This document shows positions 1 through 11,713 of a stretch of 64,000 nucleotides of DNA, piece after piece (the stretch's first letter is position 1; each line of letters starts with the position of its first letter). This stretch comes from Diospyros lotus (taxonomy: Eukaryota; Streptophyta; Magnoliopsida; Ericales; Ebenaceae): assembly GCF_014633365.1 (NCBI RefSeq), contig NC_068338.1:24934616-24998615 (forward strand). The letters are read 5' to 3'. The notes beneath the pieces were generated by a model. That model was given only the letters and a program-made list of their open reading frames with translations. It had not been told where the DNA came from and did no database searches. The position numbers and the translations under genes are program-made.

Positions 1-1024
1 CACCATTGAGAAATGCGTTTTTTATATCTAATTAATGCAATTCCCAATCTAAATTAACTGGCATGGATAACAATACACATATAGAGTTGAACTTTGCAAC
101 CAGCACAAAAGTCTCATCGTAGTCTATGCCGTGTGTTTGAGTAAATCCTTAGGCTACTAACCTAGCCTTATACCTCTCAATACTTCCATCATAATTGTGT
201 TTAATTGTAAAAACCCATTTGCTACCTATTACACTTTTATTTTGAGGTAAACTCACCACTTCCCATGTACCATTTTTCTCTAGTGCTTCCATTTCCTCCA
301 TCACTGCCCTTTTCCAATGAAGTGTTTGTAGAGCCTCATTGATATTCCTAGGAATTTGCATTTCATCAATTCTAGTTGTGAATGCCCTAAAACTTGGAGA
401 TAATTGAGAGTATGCCACATGATTAGAGATAGGATATTTAGTGCATGATTTTACCCCCTTTCTCCAGGCAATTGGAACATCTAAATCATACTCAGGCTCT
501 GCACGGCTTTGTATTTTCAACACCATCTGCTCTAACATTTTCATCAATAGGTACTGCCACTTCAGCTTTTTCATCCTCCTCAAGTACCAGACCATTTTCC
601 GGGGTCCATGAATGGCTTTGCTTTGATTCAAAGTTCTTTTTTCAAGAGTACACCTGAAAAGGTGGCTGAGATTTAGCAGCAATTTCTTTTAGAATTTGTT
701 GCTGCTGTTCTCCCCCTTGATTAGTAACACAATTAGGAATAGGAGTAAAGGATGTAACTATCTCAGGAAACACGCTAATATTTCTACCTTCCATACCTTG
801 GTCTGCACTAGGAGTCTCCCCCTGCAAAGGTATGTTGTTCTCCCCCTTGATTTGTAGGTTGTGGTTGTCTAGGGAATTGGAAGCAGCATTTGGGAGTAAC
901 GATCTTGAGCTTGTAGGGCAGATCATTGATGCTTCGCTGGTTGGGGAAGAAGCAACCATCTTGAAGCCATCTGTATGGAATTATAATAGGTATAGAATTT
1001 ACAGAACTGGAGGCTCTGATACCA
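1..1024 (-). pseudogene. Ty1/copia retrotransposon remnant, gag start fused to reverse transcriptase
   Basis: Read on the minus strand from 1024 downwards: a primer-binding site, a serine-rich gag-type N terminus (ATG near 959), then abruptly the spacer between integrase and reverse transcriptase, then the start of the copia RT. The RT shows the block GTWEVVSLPQNKSVIGSKWV (about 280-225) and the following YKARLVA. In-frame stops and a frame change occur: a stop near 642 and another just after the LVA block at about 149. Conceptual translation continues past these stops to position 1, for example to a KNAFLNG block. Most of gag, all of protease and all of integrase are missing, so this is an internal deletion derivative. 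The element continues off the left edge. It is non-functional here. The family call is confident; the exact deletion joint is not. Confidence 0.85.
1012..1024 (-). other. Copia primer-binding site
   Basis: The reverse complement reads tggtatcagagcc, the usual plant copia primer-binding site complementary to the 3' end of initiator methionine tRNA. It directly abuts the LTR that starts at 1025 and so fixes the orientation of the element as minus. Confidence 0.85.
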
Positions 1025-1275
1025 TGAACAAGCCTAGAGGAATTAGGAATAAACTCTAAGCAAATAGGGGTGAACGAAAAATATCAACTTCACACACTTT
1101 CTATGATACACGCAGCCTATTAAATACAGAAAATCTAACTAAAATCTAGGAATTTAAATTACAAAAACAACAATAGATAAGGGAGAAATTTTCTCCTAAA
1201 TTTTATGCTAAGTTTCCTCCTACTTCTTAGGAATAGATGAAGCCTCATCTTTTCCTATTTCTTTGTAATGGCAGG
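1025..1275 (-). repeat. 5' LTR of the minus-strand copia remnant
   Basis: The inner border is exact: the LTR ends in ..CA on the minus strand, next to the primer-binding site. The outer border is a guess near 1275, at a TG (minus) in an AT-rich stretch. The partner LTR lies outside the window, so the length cannot be checked here. Confidence 0.5.
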
Positions 1276-1333
1276 GGCATTATTGCTTTTCTATTCAATC
1301 TGGCCTTCCAGTTTCTTCTTTATCGCGAATTCC

Positions 1334-1905
1334 TCCTCAACAAAAAGAATCATTGTCCTTGTATGATAACCAAACTTAGGATAAAAATTTTTGGTCTGAT
1401 GGGATGGAATGAAATGGTGGGCTGAATGGGCAAATTTCCAAATTTCACCCTTGCTTGCTCAGCCCACTGTTTTGGTCCATCTAGTTGGACCAAATATCAA
1501 GGTCCAAACTAAAATCTCTCCTCATGATAATAGCGTCAAACAAGTCAGATTTTGTAAGCCCCTAGTTCAATTGCCGGGCCAACCTCACCTCATGAGATTA
1601 AGACTTATAATCATTTATTTTTTGAAGGATAAATAGTGGTACTTTGGTTTGGATATAACCAAAGATAAGCAATAAAAAGGCATATAGAAGAGCCCATCTA
1701 TGCAGGTGTTTTTAGCTGACACTGAGGACAAAGCCAGCATTGCTGCAAATGCTATAACTCTCCACCAGAATACAGGTAAGTTTTTTGGCACTCCAATTAA
1801 AAAACACCTGACATGGCAGTTCTCAGAACTCTTGAAGAGCTGGTGATGACGACAAAACCAGCCTCACTGAATACCCTTCCAACCAAAATTCCCAATCAAA
1901 GCAAC
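1334..1905 (+). repeat. Diverged direct repeat, copy A
   Basis: This segment aligns collinearly with 3986-4510. Shared blocks include aaaaagaatca, ggaccaaatat.aaggtccaaact, gctactttggtt-type text, gctgcaaatgctataactct, and ggcagttctcagaactcttg. Indels and substitutions are spread throughout, so the copy is old. No TG..CA ends and no primer-binding site were seen, so LTR status is unsupported. It could be a duplicated promoter segment or a non-autonomous element. Confidence 0.75.
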
Positions 1906-2463
1906 TTGTAAGTTTGATACAAATAGATATTCATTACACTAGTAATTTGATTAGGAAAAAAATCGATCATATTTTATTGCTTTTATCTATCTGAGGGAAT
2001 TAATTCTACCAAAAGGCAGTATAGTCTCATTCACGATGCTGTTAACCCCAAGGGGAAATACTCGAATTACAATTGCTAAGATTTAGGGAAATCAAGATCA
2101 GAAATTTCTAGAGGGACACCTGTAAGGCGAGTGAAAATGGAGAAAATTTGTAGAGAGAGAAAGGAAATGGCATTAGATACAGGGCCTTACAGAGATTATA
2201 ACCATGCAGAGAAAGCTAAAGGTCAAGAATTCAAGTAGCTGACTCCATCTTCATCTAGAGGGACTACGGAATCAGAATCAAGCATATGCAAGAAACTACC
2301 AAGAAAACACATTATTAAAAATAAGAAAAAGGAGAATTCCTTAACAGTAAAAGAGAAATAGAGCACCCCGGTGCTGGCTGCATTTCATGCAATTGTATGG
2401 GAGCGAGACTTCATCCACTGAGTGATTCATCCAATAAAGAATATCTCTAAAAGTAAAAGATAA
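1906..2463. other. No gene recognised
   Basis: This is AT-rich DNA with no convincing exon. On the minus strand a short open stretch ends at about 2236 after an AG acceptor-like site near 2297. It could be a terminal exon of the MBD gene to the right, but nothing in it is recognisable. Confidence 0.4.
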
Positions 2464-2789
2464 AGGCCTATTCAGTTATAGAAAATGTTTTCTAATTTTT
2501 CAACTCCAATTTTCTGTTAAATTGTTGAATCTCCTATTAAGAATAGGAAACTCAAATAACTTTTCAACTTTATACTATGAATTGGAAGAAATCAAAAAGA
2601 TGTTTACTAGATATGAATGCTATTGTTTCTTGAAACATAAAATGTCAGGGCCTGTTGAGTTGTAAATTGGAGTTGAAAATTGGAAAATGTTTTCTATAAC
2701 ATTTTCCAGAATAAAACCAGATCCCTATCTTTTTCCAGAATAAAACCAGATCAACTTAGCTTTTCCTTATCTTAAACTGAACAAATCCT
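2464..2789. mobile_element. MITE-like inverted-repeat element
   Basis: The left end aggcctattcagtt is matched in inverted orientation by aactgaacaaatcct at 2775-2789. Inside, a longer imperfect inverted repeat pairs 2477-2515 with about 2660-2697 (core ttcaactccaattt against aaattggagttgaa). The right arm is followed by a local tandem duplication of ttccagaataaaaccagat at about 2705 and 2733. The ends resemble the common plant GGCCTGTT-type MITEs. No target duplication is clear, so the superfamily is not assigned. Confidence 0.5.
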
Positions 2790-2857
2790 AGGACTATGCT
2801 AACAAAACAACAAGAGTTGGCAATATTTAGAATGACATCCAGGTAGCGCAGAAAAGA

Positions 2858-2872
2858 AAAAACACAATTCTT
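2858..2872. repeat. SINE target-site duplication, left
   Basis: aaaaacacaattctt, identical to 3133-3147. Confidence 0.85.
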
Positions 2873-3132
2873 ATTTGCCCGCATGGGCAGCCCAGTTGGT
2901 CAAGAAGGGGGGCACAAAGTGCCTTCCGTGATGAATCTTGGACCAAGACTATGAATCGAGTCTTGCAAGCGGCAGTGTGAGTTACCTCTCTCCAAAGTGA
3001 GGGGGCTCCTTGTGCGCGGTGAGTCCGGGTCTAGCCACTGCATCCGGCTGGATCACCATGATTAATCTCCTCCCACGTCCTGTCGGGCCGAGTGTGGGGG
3101 GCGCCCGGGGTGGCAATTTCACCTTAGACCGG
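2873..3132 (+). mobile_element. tRNA-derived SINE
   Basis: A 260-bp GC-richer insert lies between two perfect 15-bp direct repeats. Near its 5' end is a pol III A-box-like sequence (tgggcagcccagttggtc, 2884-2901). About 60 bp further on is a B-box-like sequence (gaatcgagtc, 2953-2962). This is the layout of a tRNA-derived SINE head, followed by an unrelated body ending at about 3132. It lies between the MBD exon and whatever follows it on the minus strand, probably in an intron. SINEs are moved by LINE enzymes through target-primed reverse transcription, which explains the long A-rich duplication. The specific plant SINE family is not recognised. Confidence 0.8.
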
Positions 3133-3147
3133 AAAAACACAATTCTT
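3133..3147. repeat. SINE target-site duplication, right
   Basis: aaaaacacaattctt, identical to 2858-2872. Confidence 0.85.
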
Positions 3148-3357
3148 GGTCTCGCCCAGACAAAATCTTTCTCCGAATCACTCCCAATATTTCCCAAATG
3201 AATAACATAATCACTACCATAGTGCAAAGAAGCAAAGGAATTTCAATCTACACAAGTCGTGCATCTATATGTCTCCAATACGTCCATATACACTTCCACA
3301 CAGAGCTGCAAACAACCCATATAAAAAGAAAAATTCTCAAAAGCAAGTAGAAATTAC

Positions 3358-3756
3358 CCTATCAGTCGATCCAGCGGTGGCACCAGAAGCCCGAACCTTA
3401 GTTAAGACCCGCCAGCCGTCCGGCAACCAATTCGGTGTCTCTGCCAAACCGTCCGCCGCCGGCGCTCCCTTCCGTCCCGACGGCGTAGACTCTGCAGCCG
3501 CAGACTCGGTCATTCCATCCGCAGAGCTCGAGACGCCGTCCCCCGGTGGTCCATGGATATTCCGTTCATCGCCGACCTGGTCGCCGTTTCCAGCGGGTTG
3601 TCCCGGGATCAGATCCGGTGCAGTGTCGATGAAGGATCCAGGCTCCAGGAGAGGGTCCGGCGGGAAGAAATGGCCGTCGTTGGGGCTGTGGTCGGGTTCC
3701 TGCGGGTTGTCGGCGAGGTGGGTCGGGTCGCCGCCCGATGGAGCGCAGGCGGACAT
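3358..3756 (-). CDS. Methyl-CpG-binding-domain protein, first exon (partial gene)
   Basis: 133 codons start at an ATG at 3756 and end in phase 0 at an AGG|gtaatt donor at 3358. The N-terminal 100 residues are Pro/Ser/Gly-rich. The last 25 residues, WLPDGWRV..KVRASGATAGSTDR, match the first half of the plant MBD (MBD5/6/7 type), which binds methylated CpG in chromatin. In this family an intron after the T-V-D-K/R position is expected to be followed by an exon starting Y-Y/F-D-P with an R-F-R-S-K block. I could not find that exon between 1025 and 3350. A longer in-frame start exists at 3840, but the 3756 ATG gives the more usual acidic/proline-rich start. The gene may be complete with a long intron beyond the window, or it may be truncated by the copia and SINE insertions. 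The coding exon is GC-rich (CpG-rich) against its surroundings. Confidence 0.7.
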
Positions 3757-3985
3757 TAGATTTGGAAGATGCGGGGGCAGAGATTGTGGGGCTGCGACCG
3801 AAGTTAAAACATGCCGTTTCTGGCACTTTTTGGCCCTCACTCACTGTTGAGCTGCTCCCAGTAAATGCTGATTATGTTGAATTTAATCATCTGATTAATG
3901 GTTAATGACTTTTTTTACGTGCGCCGAGGTGGTTTGAAATTACGATTTTGCCCTGTTTAAAATTTTCATGCTACTTCGAGACACG

Positions 3986-4510
3986 CACTCAAATAAAAAG
4001 AATCACTATCCTCGTATGATAACAAAAAAAAACTATCTATCTAATACAATAATAATTTTTAGTCTATTGAGATGGATTAAAACAGTGGGCCGAGCCGAGC
4101 CGAGCTGCTTCTGTCTGTCGGACCAAATATGAAGGTCCAAACTATAACAACAATAATAATGTCATTAAACAAGTTAGATTCTGTAAGTCTCTAGCGTAAT
4201 TGCTGGGCCGACTCGATTAGTGAAATTAAGATTTATAACCCTTAAATAGTTTTTTGAGGATAAAATGTGCTACTTTGGTTCGGATACATAACCAAAGATG
4301 AGCAATCAGACGGCATACGGAAGGGGCCCATCTCTGCAGAGGGCTGCAAATGCTATAACTCTCCACCAGAATCTAAGATAAGTTCTTTGGAATTCCAATT
4401 AAGAAACACCTAACGTGGCAGTTCTCAGAACTCTTGAAGAGCTGGTAATAATGTTTACAAAACCGGACTCCATTGAATACCCTTCCATCAAAAATTTAAA
4501 ATCAAGACAC
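3986..4510 (+). repeat. Diverged direct repeat, copy B
   Basis: Second copy of 1334-1905, about 2.65 kb away in the same orientation. Relative to the minus-strand MBD exon it lies just upstream, in the promoter, while copy A lies downstream. Confidence 0.75.
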
Positions 4511-5393
4511 TGTCCTCTCTTTTTTGCTTATCGTGTTTTTTGGTTTTACTCTTTTTACTAGAACGTGCCAAACTGATGCGAGATACATCGGTTTCATTAA
4601 AGATAAAAGCCATGGAAAAAAAAAAAAAATGACAAGTTAATATTAATGTAGTTGACCTAACACAATGGAATAAAGACTTGGATGTGTTATTGTTGTTTTT
4701 GCACTAGAACTAGAATATAAAAAACATTGGAACAAATACACTATGTAAATGTATCTGTTTCATGTCAGCAGGCCAACAGCACCAAAAGTCATCCTCCTCA
4801 GCTAAGAACTGTCAAATTGGCATTAACATTATTGAGATACAAATTCAAATTTGAATTGTGCGAGCCAGATGGTCCCAGCTCAATACTGGAAGTAACGTGG
4901 GAGCAGATGGGTCCAAATTAGGCAAGATAATTGAGACACCCCATTGTTTTCAAGTTGTCAAACGAACCACCCACGGTTTCAAAGCCAATATCCAAACTGA
5001 GATCAGTGGCTGGCCCAATCATTTGGTTAATGAGGAACAACAACCAAAACAAAGAGAAATCGTGGAAGATGCAGTTGATATAGGGAGCATTAACAACAAA
5101 GTGTAGGTACCGTATGTATAGCATATGTGATGCCCTTAATAGCAGCAGGTCTTTTACAGACAAATTTAGAAGTTACCAATAAAAATGCACGAAGTATCTA
5201 CTCCTGGTCTTGCATCAGAAAGTTCAGCAATTGACTTGTAACAGAGAGAGCGCCGCTGGAAATGTCGATTGATCTGTTCAGATGCAAGTAAAGTAATAGC
5301 CGCGGAGACATGCATATAAGGGAACTATTTACTATCTCAACAGTATTGGGAACCACCAGCCTCTTGCCTTCAAGGCAACCCCCTATGATAGCA
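4511..5393. other. Intergenic, probable 3' UTR of the coiled-coil gene at the right
   Basis: No supported coding exon. There is an A13 run at about 4617. The stretch next to 5394 is probably 3' UTR of the minus-strand gene. Confidence 0.4.
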
Positions 5394-8127
5394 TCAACCA
5401 TTGCATGCCACACTGGCAGGATCCTGTGAAGGCAAGGACAGGTCTATCTGTGAATCAGGACTTGCAAAGCCCTGGGAAGACGTTATTCTGGCACCAGACA
5501 AGATGTGCTCTCTCAGATCTCTTACCATTTGGTATCTCTCAATTTCATCTTCATAATCTTTTCTCCAAGATTCAGAAGCAAGTTCTGATAACCTTCTCCT
5601 GTCAAAGCCATCTGCATTTCCCTGCCCATTAGTGCCAAATTCCCACTCCATGCCATCGGAGATTTTTCTTTCCAAGCTAGTTCTGGTTCTCTGACTTCTC
5701 TGAGAGCTGGACCTCCTTCCTTTGCGTTTTTCATCAACTGAGCTCCTCTTTGAATCATTTTGAGTAGCATCACCAAAAGTGTAACTCCAATTGTAGCTCT
5801 TGCTAATGTTGTCCATGTTTAACTCTATAGAATGAAGATCACTATCAGCTGAATCATCCCCTTCGTGTTCCTCCCCATCCATGACTCCACCTTCATCATG
5901 TTCTCTCTGTCCATTTTGATGTGATGCACCAAGAGTTGCCCTCAAATACTGCTCAAGTTCCTTGATTCTGTTGAAGTTAGGAGAGCCATTGTATTTCTCT
6001 TTGTCTATTTTGGTTCTTAAGCATGCCTCAAGTTCACTCTTCAGCTTTTCCACAACTGCGTTTTTCTCCTCAAACTCATATTTAGCTTCAGACAACTTCA
6101 TCTGGACTCTCTCCTCACGCAACACATCAGCTAACTGGAGCATCTGTCTCTCCTTTTCCATTTCTTCATGAACCTTGGCTGATTCTCTCTTCATTTCTTC
6201 CACCTCTGCCCTGTCTTCTCCAATCCCTCTGGCTAATTCATCACAGACTTGCTCCAATATTTCTTTTGCCCTCTTCTCACTTTCGAGCTCTTTGACTGCC
6301 TTAGAAAGAGATGCTTTTGTGTCTGCCAATTCTCTGCCCAGCTTCTTGTTCAGTCTTTCAGTTTGTCTTCTCAGTTTCTTCTCTACCTTGAGTTCTGCAG
6401 CAATAGACGAGATGGCACTGCGGATTCTATCTCTCTCCTTGCTTCTCCAAGCTGCTTTTTCTTCAGCAAACTGCTTTAGAAGGTAATCAATTTCATAGCA
6501 GTTCGATCGCTGCTCCAGGATTAACTGATCAACCTGCATCCGAGCTCGATCAAGTTCAAAACGCAGGGCAGACACAAGGGTCATGCTTGATGAATGTTGT
6601 TCCTCCCGAACCCAAATGCGATTCAATACCTTCAAGAGCTCTTTAGATGCAGCCAGGCCATTACTAACATCCCTCAAACGGGCCTTAACACCAATCACAT
6701 ATCCACTCGGAATTTGATCATGAAATTGAGTTTCCATCTGTGCAAAAATAAACATTACCGTTCATATAGTTAGCTCTGTAAATTAGAACAATATAAAGCT
6801 CAATGAATCTATGTTATTTTCAATTTTGTGCAAAGTTCAGAACAAGCACTCATGGACAAACAAATTTTCACTTCTATGAAAATTGTGTTTGGAATCAACC
6901 ACACGAAGTTCTTGGTTTGGTGGGGCAGCTAGGTGAACAACCACATGTTCTTTGTTCCTTGGAGCTAACATGGGGTTTGTCCGTTTCCTAGAATGCATTT
7001 CAGCAACAGAAAGAATCGTCCTGTAGGATAGTTCCAAATGCTAACAACTCATGAAAATGCTCAACGGGAAAATTTAAGGCAGAGATCGGAGGGAGGGTTT
7101 GTACAGTGTATTTCTCTTATTCCTTTTCACTTCTCCTAGTCACTTCTCCAGCTAAAATAAATATCATGGAGGACGACCTATAATATCAAAAGGAAGCCCC
7201 TGCATCAATTTCCTTATCGTTTCATAGCTAAGTAATAGAAATTGAATTCCTTGGTTGCTTACTATATGAAGCCCCAGATGGGCCAACAATTCATGCAATT
7301 TGTGATTGATCAATGTTACCAGTTCCTTATAAGCTTGTAAAATATATCATCCAAGGATACTGGAATCATCAAACCATAAAACTTTAACAACATTTAACCA
7401 AGATTAGTATGAATACCTCCGCAGTGCTGGCATTCCTAATAGAATCCAAGCCTCCCAATTGAGGAATGACCGATGATCTTCTTCGGTGACCACCAGCTTT
7501 AGATCTGTCCATCTTCTGCAAATTCTAACACCACCAAACCCAGAAAATCAAGATTAAAGGGTTTTGGAGTTTCAGTTGATTATATAAACAAAACATTGTC
7601 TAATTCAAGGCAAACAGAAGATAACCAATTGTCACCAAAAAATTGAAGCCACCTACCCCTTCAACAAGCGAATGAGTTGGATCACAAGTATTAGGCATCA
7701 TAGAACTAGATTTCAAGACCTTCACCATTCTCTCTCTGGTTCTCGCGTCCATATCACTTCTACCTTCGCCACTCTCTTCCATTTTAGGGGACGCATTCGT
7801 AACTTCACTGATCTCCCACAGAGTCGCAGCCAATTTTCGCGCCGAAACAGAGAGATCCTGAGAAGGAGTGTGATGCTTACTGGCTTTGGCATTTTGTAGA
7901 ACACCTGGCGGGGATCTTGATCCCATCTTCCAAGTAGGCACAGGCGTGCTCGACCCGCCTCTTTTCCGAACCAAAATCGCTCGTTTCAGTCGATAACTGC
8001 GAACCAACGAGGTAGACGACGACGAAGAACAGCCTCTTTTTCTGACCTTGCACCGCTTTTCTACCCTTCCTTCGACATCTAAACTGTGGAGTTTTAGCAT
8101 CAGAATCCAATTACAACTGAATTTCAA
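5394..8127 (-). CDS. Coiled-coil protein, At5g41620/BRANCHLESS-TRICHOME-like family
   Basis: Three exons on the minus strand: 8127-7657, 7515-7417 and 6737-5394. All junctions are GT-AG and phase 0, giving 637 aa. Exon 1 has the family's basic, Ser-rich start (VRKRGCSSSSS), the conserved block RAILVRKRGGSSTPVPTWKM and then LSVSARKLAATLWEI. Exon 2 encodes DRSKAGGHRRRSSVIPQLGG. Exon 3 is a long charged coiled coil (roughly residues 230-410, heptad-rich with many E, K and R), then an acidic linker, a Ser/Arg basic patch, and a W-R-K-D-Y-E-D-E-I-E-R-Y motif near the end. These plant proteins are annotated as USO1-like or BLT-like; BLT acts in trichome branching and cell-shape control. The function of this gene is inferred from family only. 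The start could instead be the second Met at 8100. A TTTATAAA box lies at about 8191-8198. Confidence 0.85.
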
Positions 8128-8199
8128 ACGGTGGGTAAGGCCGAAATCATCGAAACAACGACAGGTTCTGCGTTTTACAGATCCGAAACTCTTTATAAA

Positions 8200-8223
8200 G
8201 TGTGTGTGTGTGTGTGTGTGTGT
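8200..8223. repeat. (GT)12 microsatellite
   Basis: An uninterrupted tg run just upstream of the coiled-coil gene's ATG, next to a TATA-like tttataaag. It is probably in the promoter or 5' UTR. Confidence 0.9.
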
Positions 8224-10522
8224 TTAACCGATTGAATATCTTTCTCGGAAACCTCGAAATGGGACTTGAATTTTGACGATGAATTTTTAGTTGTTCAAAG
8301 GATTACGCTTTGGCGGAACGCTTTGCCAGCGAGGAAGAACAAAACCCAAGAAAATGATGGGTTATGGGCGGGCTTTAAGACCTTGATCTTTGATGGGAAA
8401 GGAAATGAATGAATGAATGCGAATTTAGAGCCTGAAAAAGTGGTTCTGCTTCAAACTTCCATAGAGGGAACGAAAAGGAAAAGCAAAGCGAGAGCGAGAG
8501 GCCTAGGAGTTGAGGAAGTGTCAAAGCTTGATCTTGAAGTTCAGTTGAAAAGGATTGTTTCGGTGTGTACAGACGAGAAAGAGAGAGAGAGTTTGGCGCT
8601 TGCAATGAAGGAATGACTGTCACTTTCCGTGGAAAAAGAAAAGTTCGATGCTAGAGAAACAGGTTGATAGAGCTACAAGGATGGGGGGCGACAAGGACGT
8701 GCCATGCACGTGACTGGTTCATCCTATTTTTCTTATTTCTTTCAAAAAAAAATATTATTATTTACAAAATTCTTTAAAATACTAATAACTCAAATTACTA
8801 TAAAATATTACTCTAATTTATATACTTCCAGCGCATCAAATTTATCCCAATAAGAATCACTGATAAATAAGATAAAATTGTTTAAATAATTATTCTATCT
8901 CGTTAGTCACATAATTAAAAATCACGATGATATATATAATTAACAAATTATTATATTATGAGTATGAGACACAATTGCAATAATCGTTGATAATACATAA
9001 TAATCAAAATCTCAAAATATCGCGCACTGAATACCCATGATCAAATTATTTGATTTTTCTAAGTAATTATTGTTTTAGTTCTCAAAATGACAAATAATTA
9101 GTTAGAATGAGGTATACGTAATCATAACTCTAAACTTGTTTTTCTTTTCTTTCTAACTATTTCAACCTCATCATACCCTTAATTTAAGTATTAAAGAGTT
9201 TATTTTGAGTCAGAACTTAATATAACGATTTATTTTTAAAATATACTTAAAAGATATTTCGGTCTAAACTATTTTAATTTTAATAATAGGCTATAGATCT
9301 TAAAATCAACATATTCATTTAACTAGAGGAAGATTCGTCTTTGTTGTAGTTGAGAGGGAAAAGGTTTAAATAGTATTTTTATAAATAATTTAGGAAGTTT
9401 AATATCTGTATTTTAATGTAAATATGGGGAACAAAGTATAACTATTCTTATATGCATAATATATATAATTTTCATAAAATTTTGATAGAACATAATTGTT
9501 CAAAATTTATATAAAAGTGGAATATGTTTTTTCCAGTCTAAAGGGATGGTTGGATGTGAGCTTGCAGCGACAGAGAATGAACTTGGGTAATCTACACAAC
9601 ATGAAGTAATTGACACCTAAAAGCACTTCGACGCTCAAATAAGTAAGAGATTAAAGTAGTAGAGTATCAGTAAACTCGAAAAAACATATTTTAGTTCTTG
9701 ATAAAATTAGTTTATATAGAATAATGAAAGGTCCTCTTACATGCATATTTGCATCAGACATTATAGAGTGATGGCACTGAATGTTCAGTATTAATAGAAC
9801 TTTCATTAAATATGGATATGGAATGAGCATGTGAAAGTATTTAACATATATAATGATAATAATAGTTGCTACAGATTGATATAGGGTCGAGATTGAACCA
9901 CGAGGCGAGCTGTTCTTCTTAGCCCTTCTAAACTAAGCTGGACTTAATTTGGGCTACTTAGGTCCAGAATAAATGGAGCAGTATCCCACAAAATTCCATT
10001 GACATTTGACAGGGATTGTCTCGTGCACTTTTTAATACTAATTTTCCCTTTTGGAGGAACATAGAAGAATGTGGATTAGGAACATTGGGACCCATTGCCA
10101 TGTACTCCCCCAACTGTCTTCATTTTCCTTTGCACTTTTATTCAATAAGAAAAAAAAATATATATATATATAACCTCTCAGTCAAAAAGGTAAATGCCAT
10201 TTGCCCCTCCCTTGGTTTGAATCAAATTCTTTTAATTTCCCTCCTAACCTTAACAAAGAGTCATATTATTATTATTATCATTCTGCCCTGCCCATTTGAA
10301 ACTTTCCAGAGGTATGGCGTTACAAAGAGAGTTCAATTCCAATCATAAATAATATACTGATTACTGACCAATGAATTGAAATGATATAAATCGCAATTAA
10401 ATTGAATATTGATGATTTTCCTAACAAGACAACGAATCAAAAGATTAAAAAAAGGGAGGAGCGTTGAGCGTTGAGCATTGAGCAACAACTCTTGTCCTTG
10501 GCATTATCACTGCATGTGCACC

Positions 10523-10553
10523 CTTCCATTCCATTCATTCATTCATTCATTCA
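10523..10553. repeat. (ATTC)n microsatellite
   Basis: About five consecutive cattc/attc units. Confidence 0.85.
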
Positions 10554-10725
10554 TCTTCCTCTCTCTCTTTTGTTTTTTCCCTTTGAATTATATATATAAT
10601 GCATGTGCCCCTGTATTATTGGTTGGTCAGCCCACTGCATTTGGACCACACCCTCACCACATTTGACCTTCTCCCCAAAATATATACATATCTACACACA
10701 CACACACCAAGGAGACCACCCTCAC

Positions 10726-10726
10726 C

Positions 10727-10754
<28 letters not shown>
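10726..10754. repeat. (CT)n microsatellite
   Basis: A ct run of about 14 units, preceded by a short (CA)n at about 10695. Confidence 0.9.
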
Positions 10755-10757
<3 letters not shown>

Positions 10758-11679
10758 ATATTATATATAATGTGAGTGGTGGATGAAGGAATATTGATTG
10801 GAATTGATGTAAGCCATTATTGACCAAATGTGGTTCCTTAATATGGTGATGTGGAAGTATAGGGCGTGACAGGGTGATACTGCTATAAGTGTTGCCAACC
10901 ACTCAATAATTTGACAATCAGATTGAATCTATATTAAATCTTATTAACATCTTACAAAATCCTTCCTAAGATAAGATGATCGAACACTATATTTCTATTC
11001 AACTTTAAATTAATTAACACGCCAAATAGAAGCAGCCCAAATTCCATTCATTATTTGTTTAATTGTATATAATTATGCTACATTTGTTAGACCCTCTTCA
11101 AGTTTATAATTTGGGATATATGCTTTTAACTCTGAGAACTCGTGTTAATTTTTTATCAAAAGATTTAAATTTACATTTAGAAAAAATTTGACCACGATAT
11201 CCTTAATTAATCTTCAACAATTATAAATAAGTTTATTATTATAAACTAATTAAAAATAAAAACACTAAACTTACCTTTAATGAGTAGAGAAAATTTTAAC
11301 CTTACGCTGTGTTGTAATTTCTCCCTTATTATCAGTTAACTCTCATTAAATATTAAAAAATAATCAAAATATTCTTATATTTTAAAAAAAATCTCACCCA
11401 ATTATAATCTAAATTCATCATCATCACAAATGTGAACCGCTATTTTAGATCTAAAAAAATTTAAAGTGTGAGACAGTAACAATTGTTCAGTAGAGATGAT
11501 CATCTTGGACAGTGTCGTTTATTTACGATGGACGTAAGGTAGTTTGAATTCATCTTTTATCTCTTTGAACGATCAATAATGATTGATTCTTATTTTTTTA
11601 TTTTATTTTTTTTAAATCAAATTAGGAGAAGAGTGAGAGAGATGAGAAGTAAAATAATTATTTAATTATTTAATAAAAA

Positions 11680-11712
<33 letters not shown>

Positions 11713-11713
11713 T
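11680..11713. repeat. (ATT)n microsatellite
   Basis: About 11 att units in a row. Confidence 0.9.

Noticed and set aside
2982..3227. 81-codon minus-strand frame near the MBD exon as its second exon
   Set aside because: Most of it lies inside the SINE, and the rest has no MBD signature.
3269..3850. 193-codon plus-strand frame
   Set aside because: It is antisense to the MBD exon and has no family resemblance.
8413..8616. 67-codon plus-strand frame upstream of the coiled-coil gene
   Set aside because: No recognisable domain, no support for a start or splice sites; could be real but cannot be supported.
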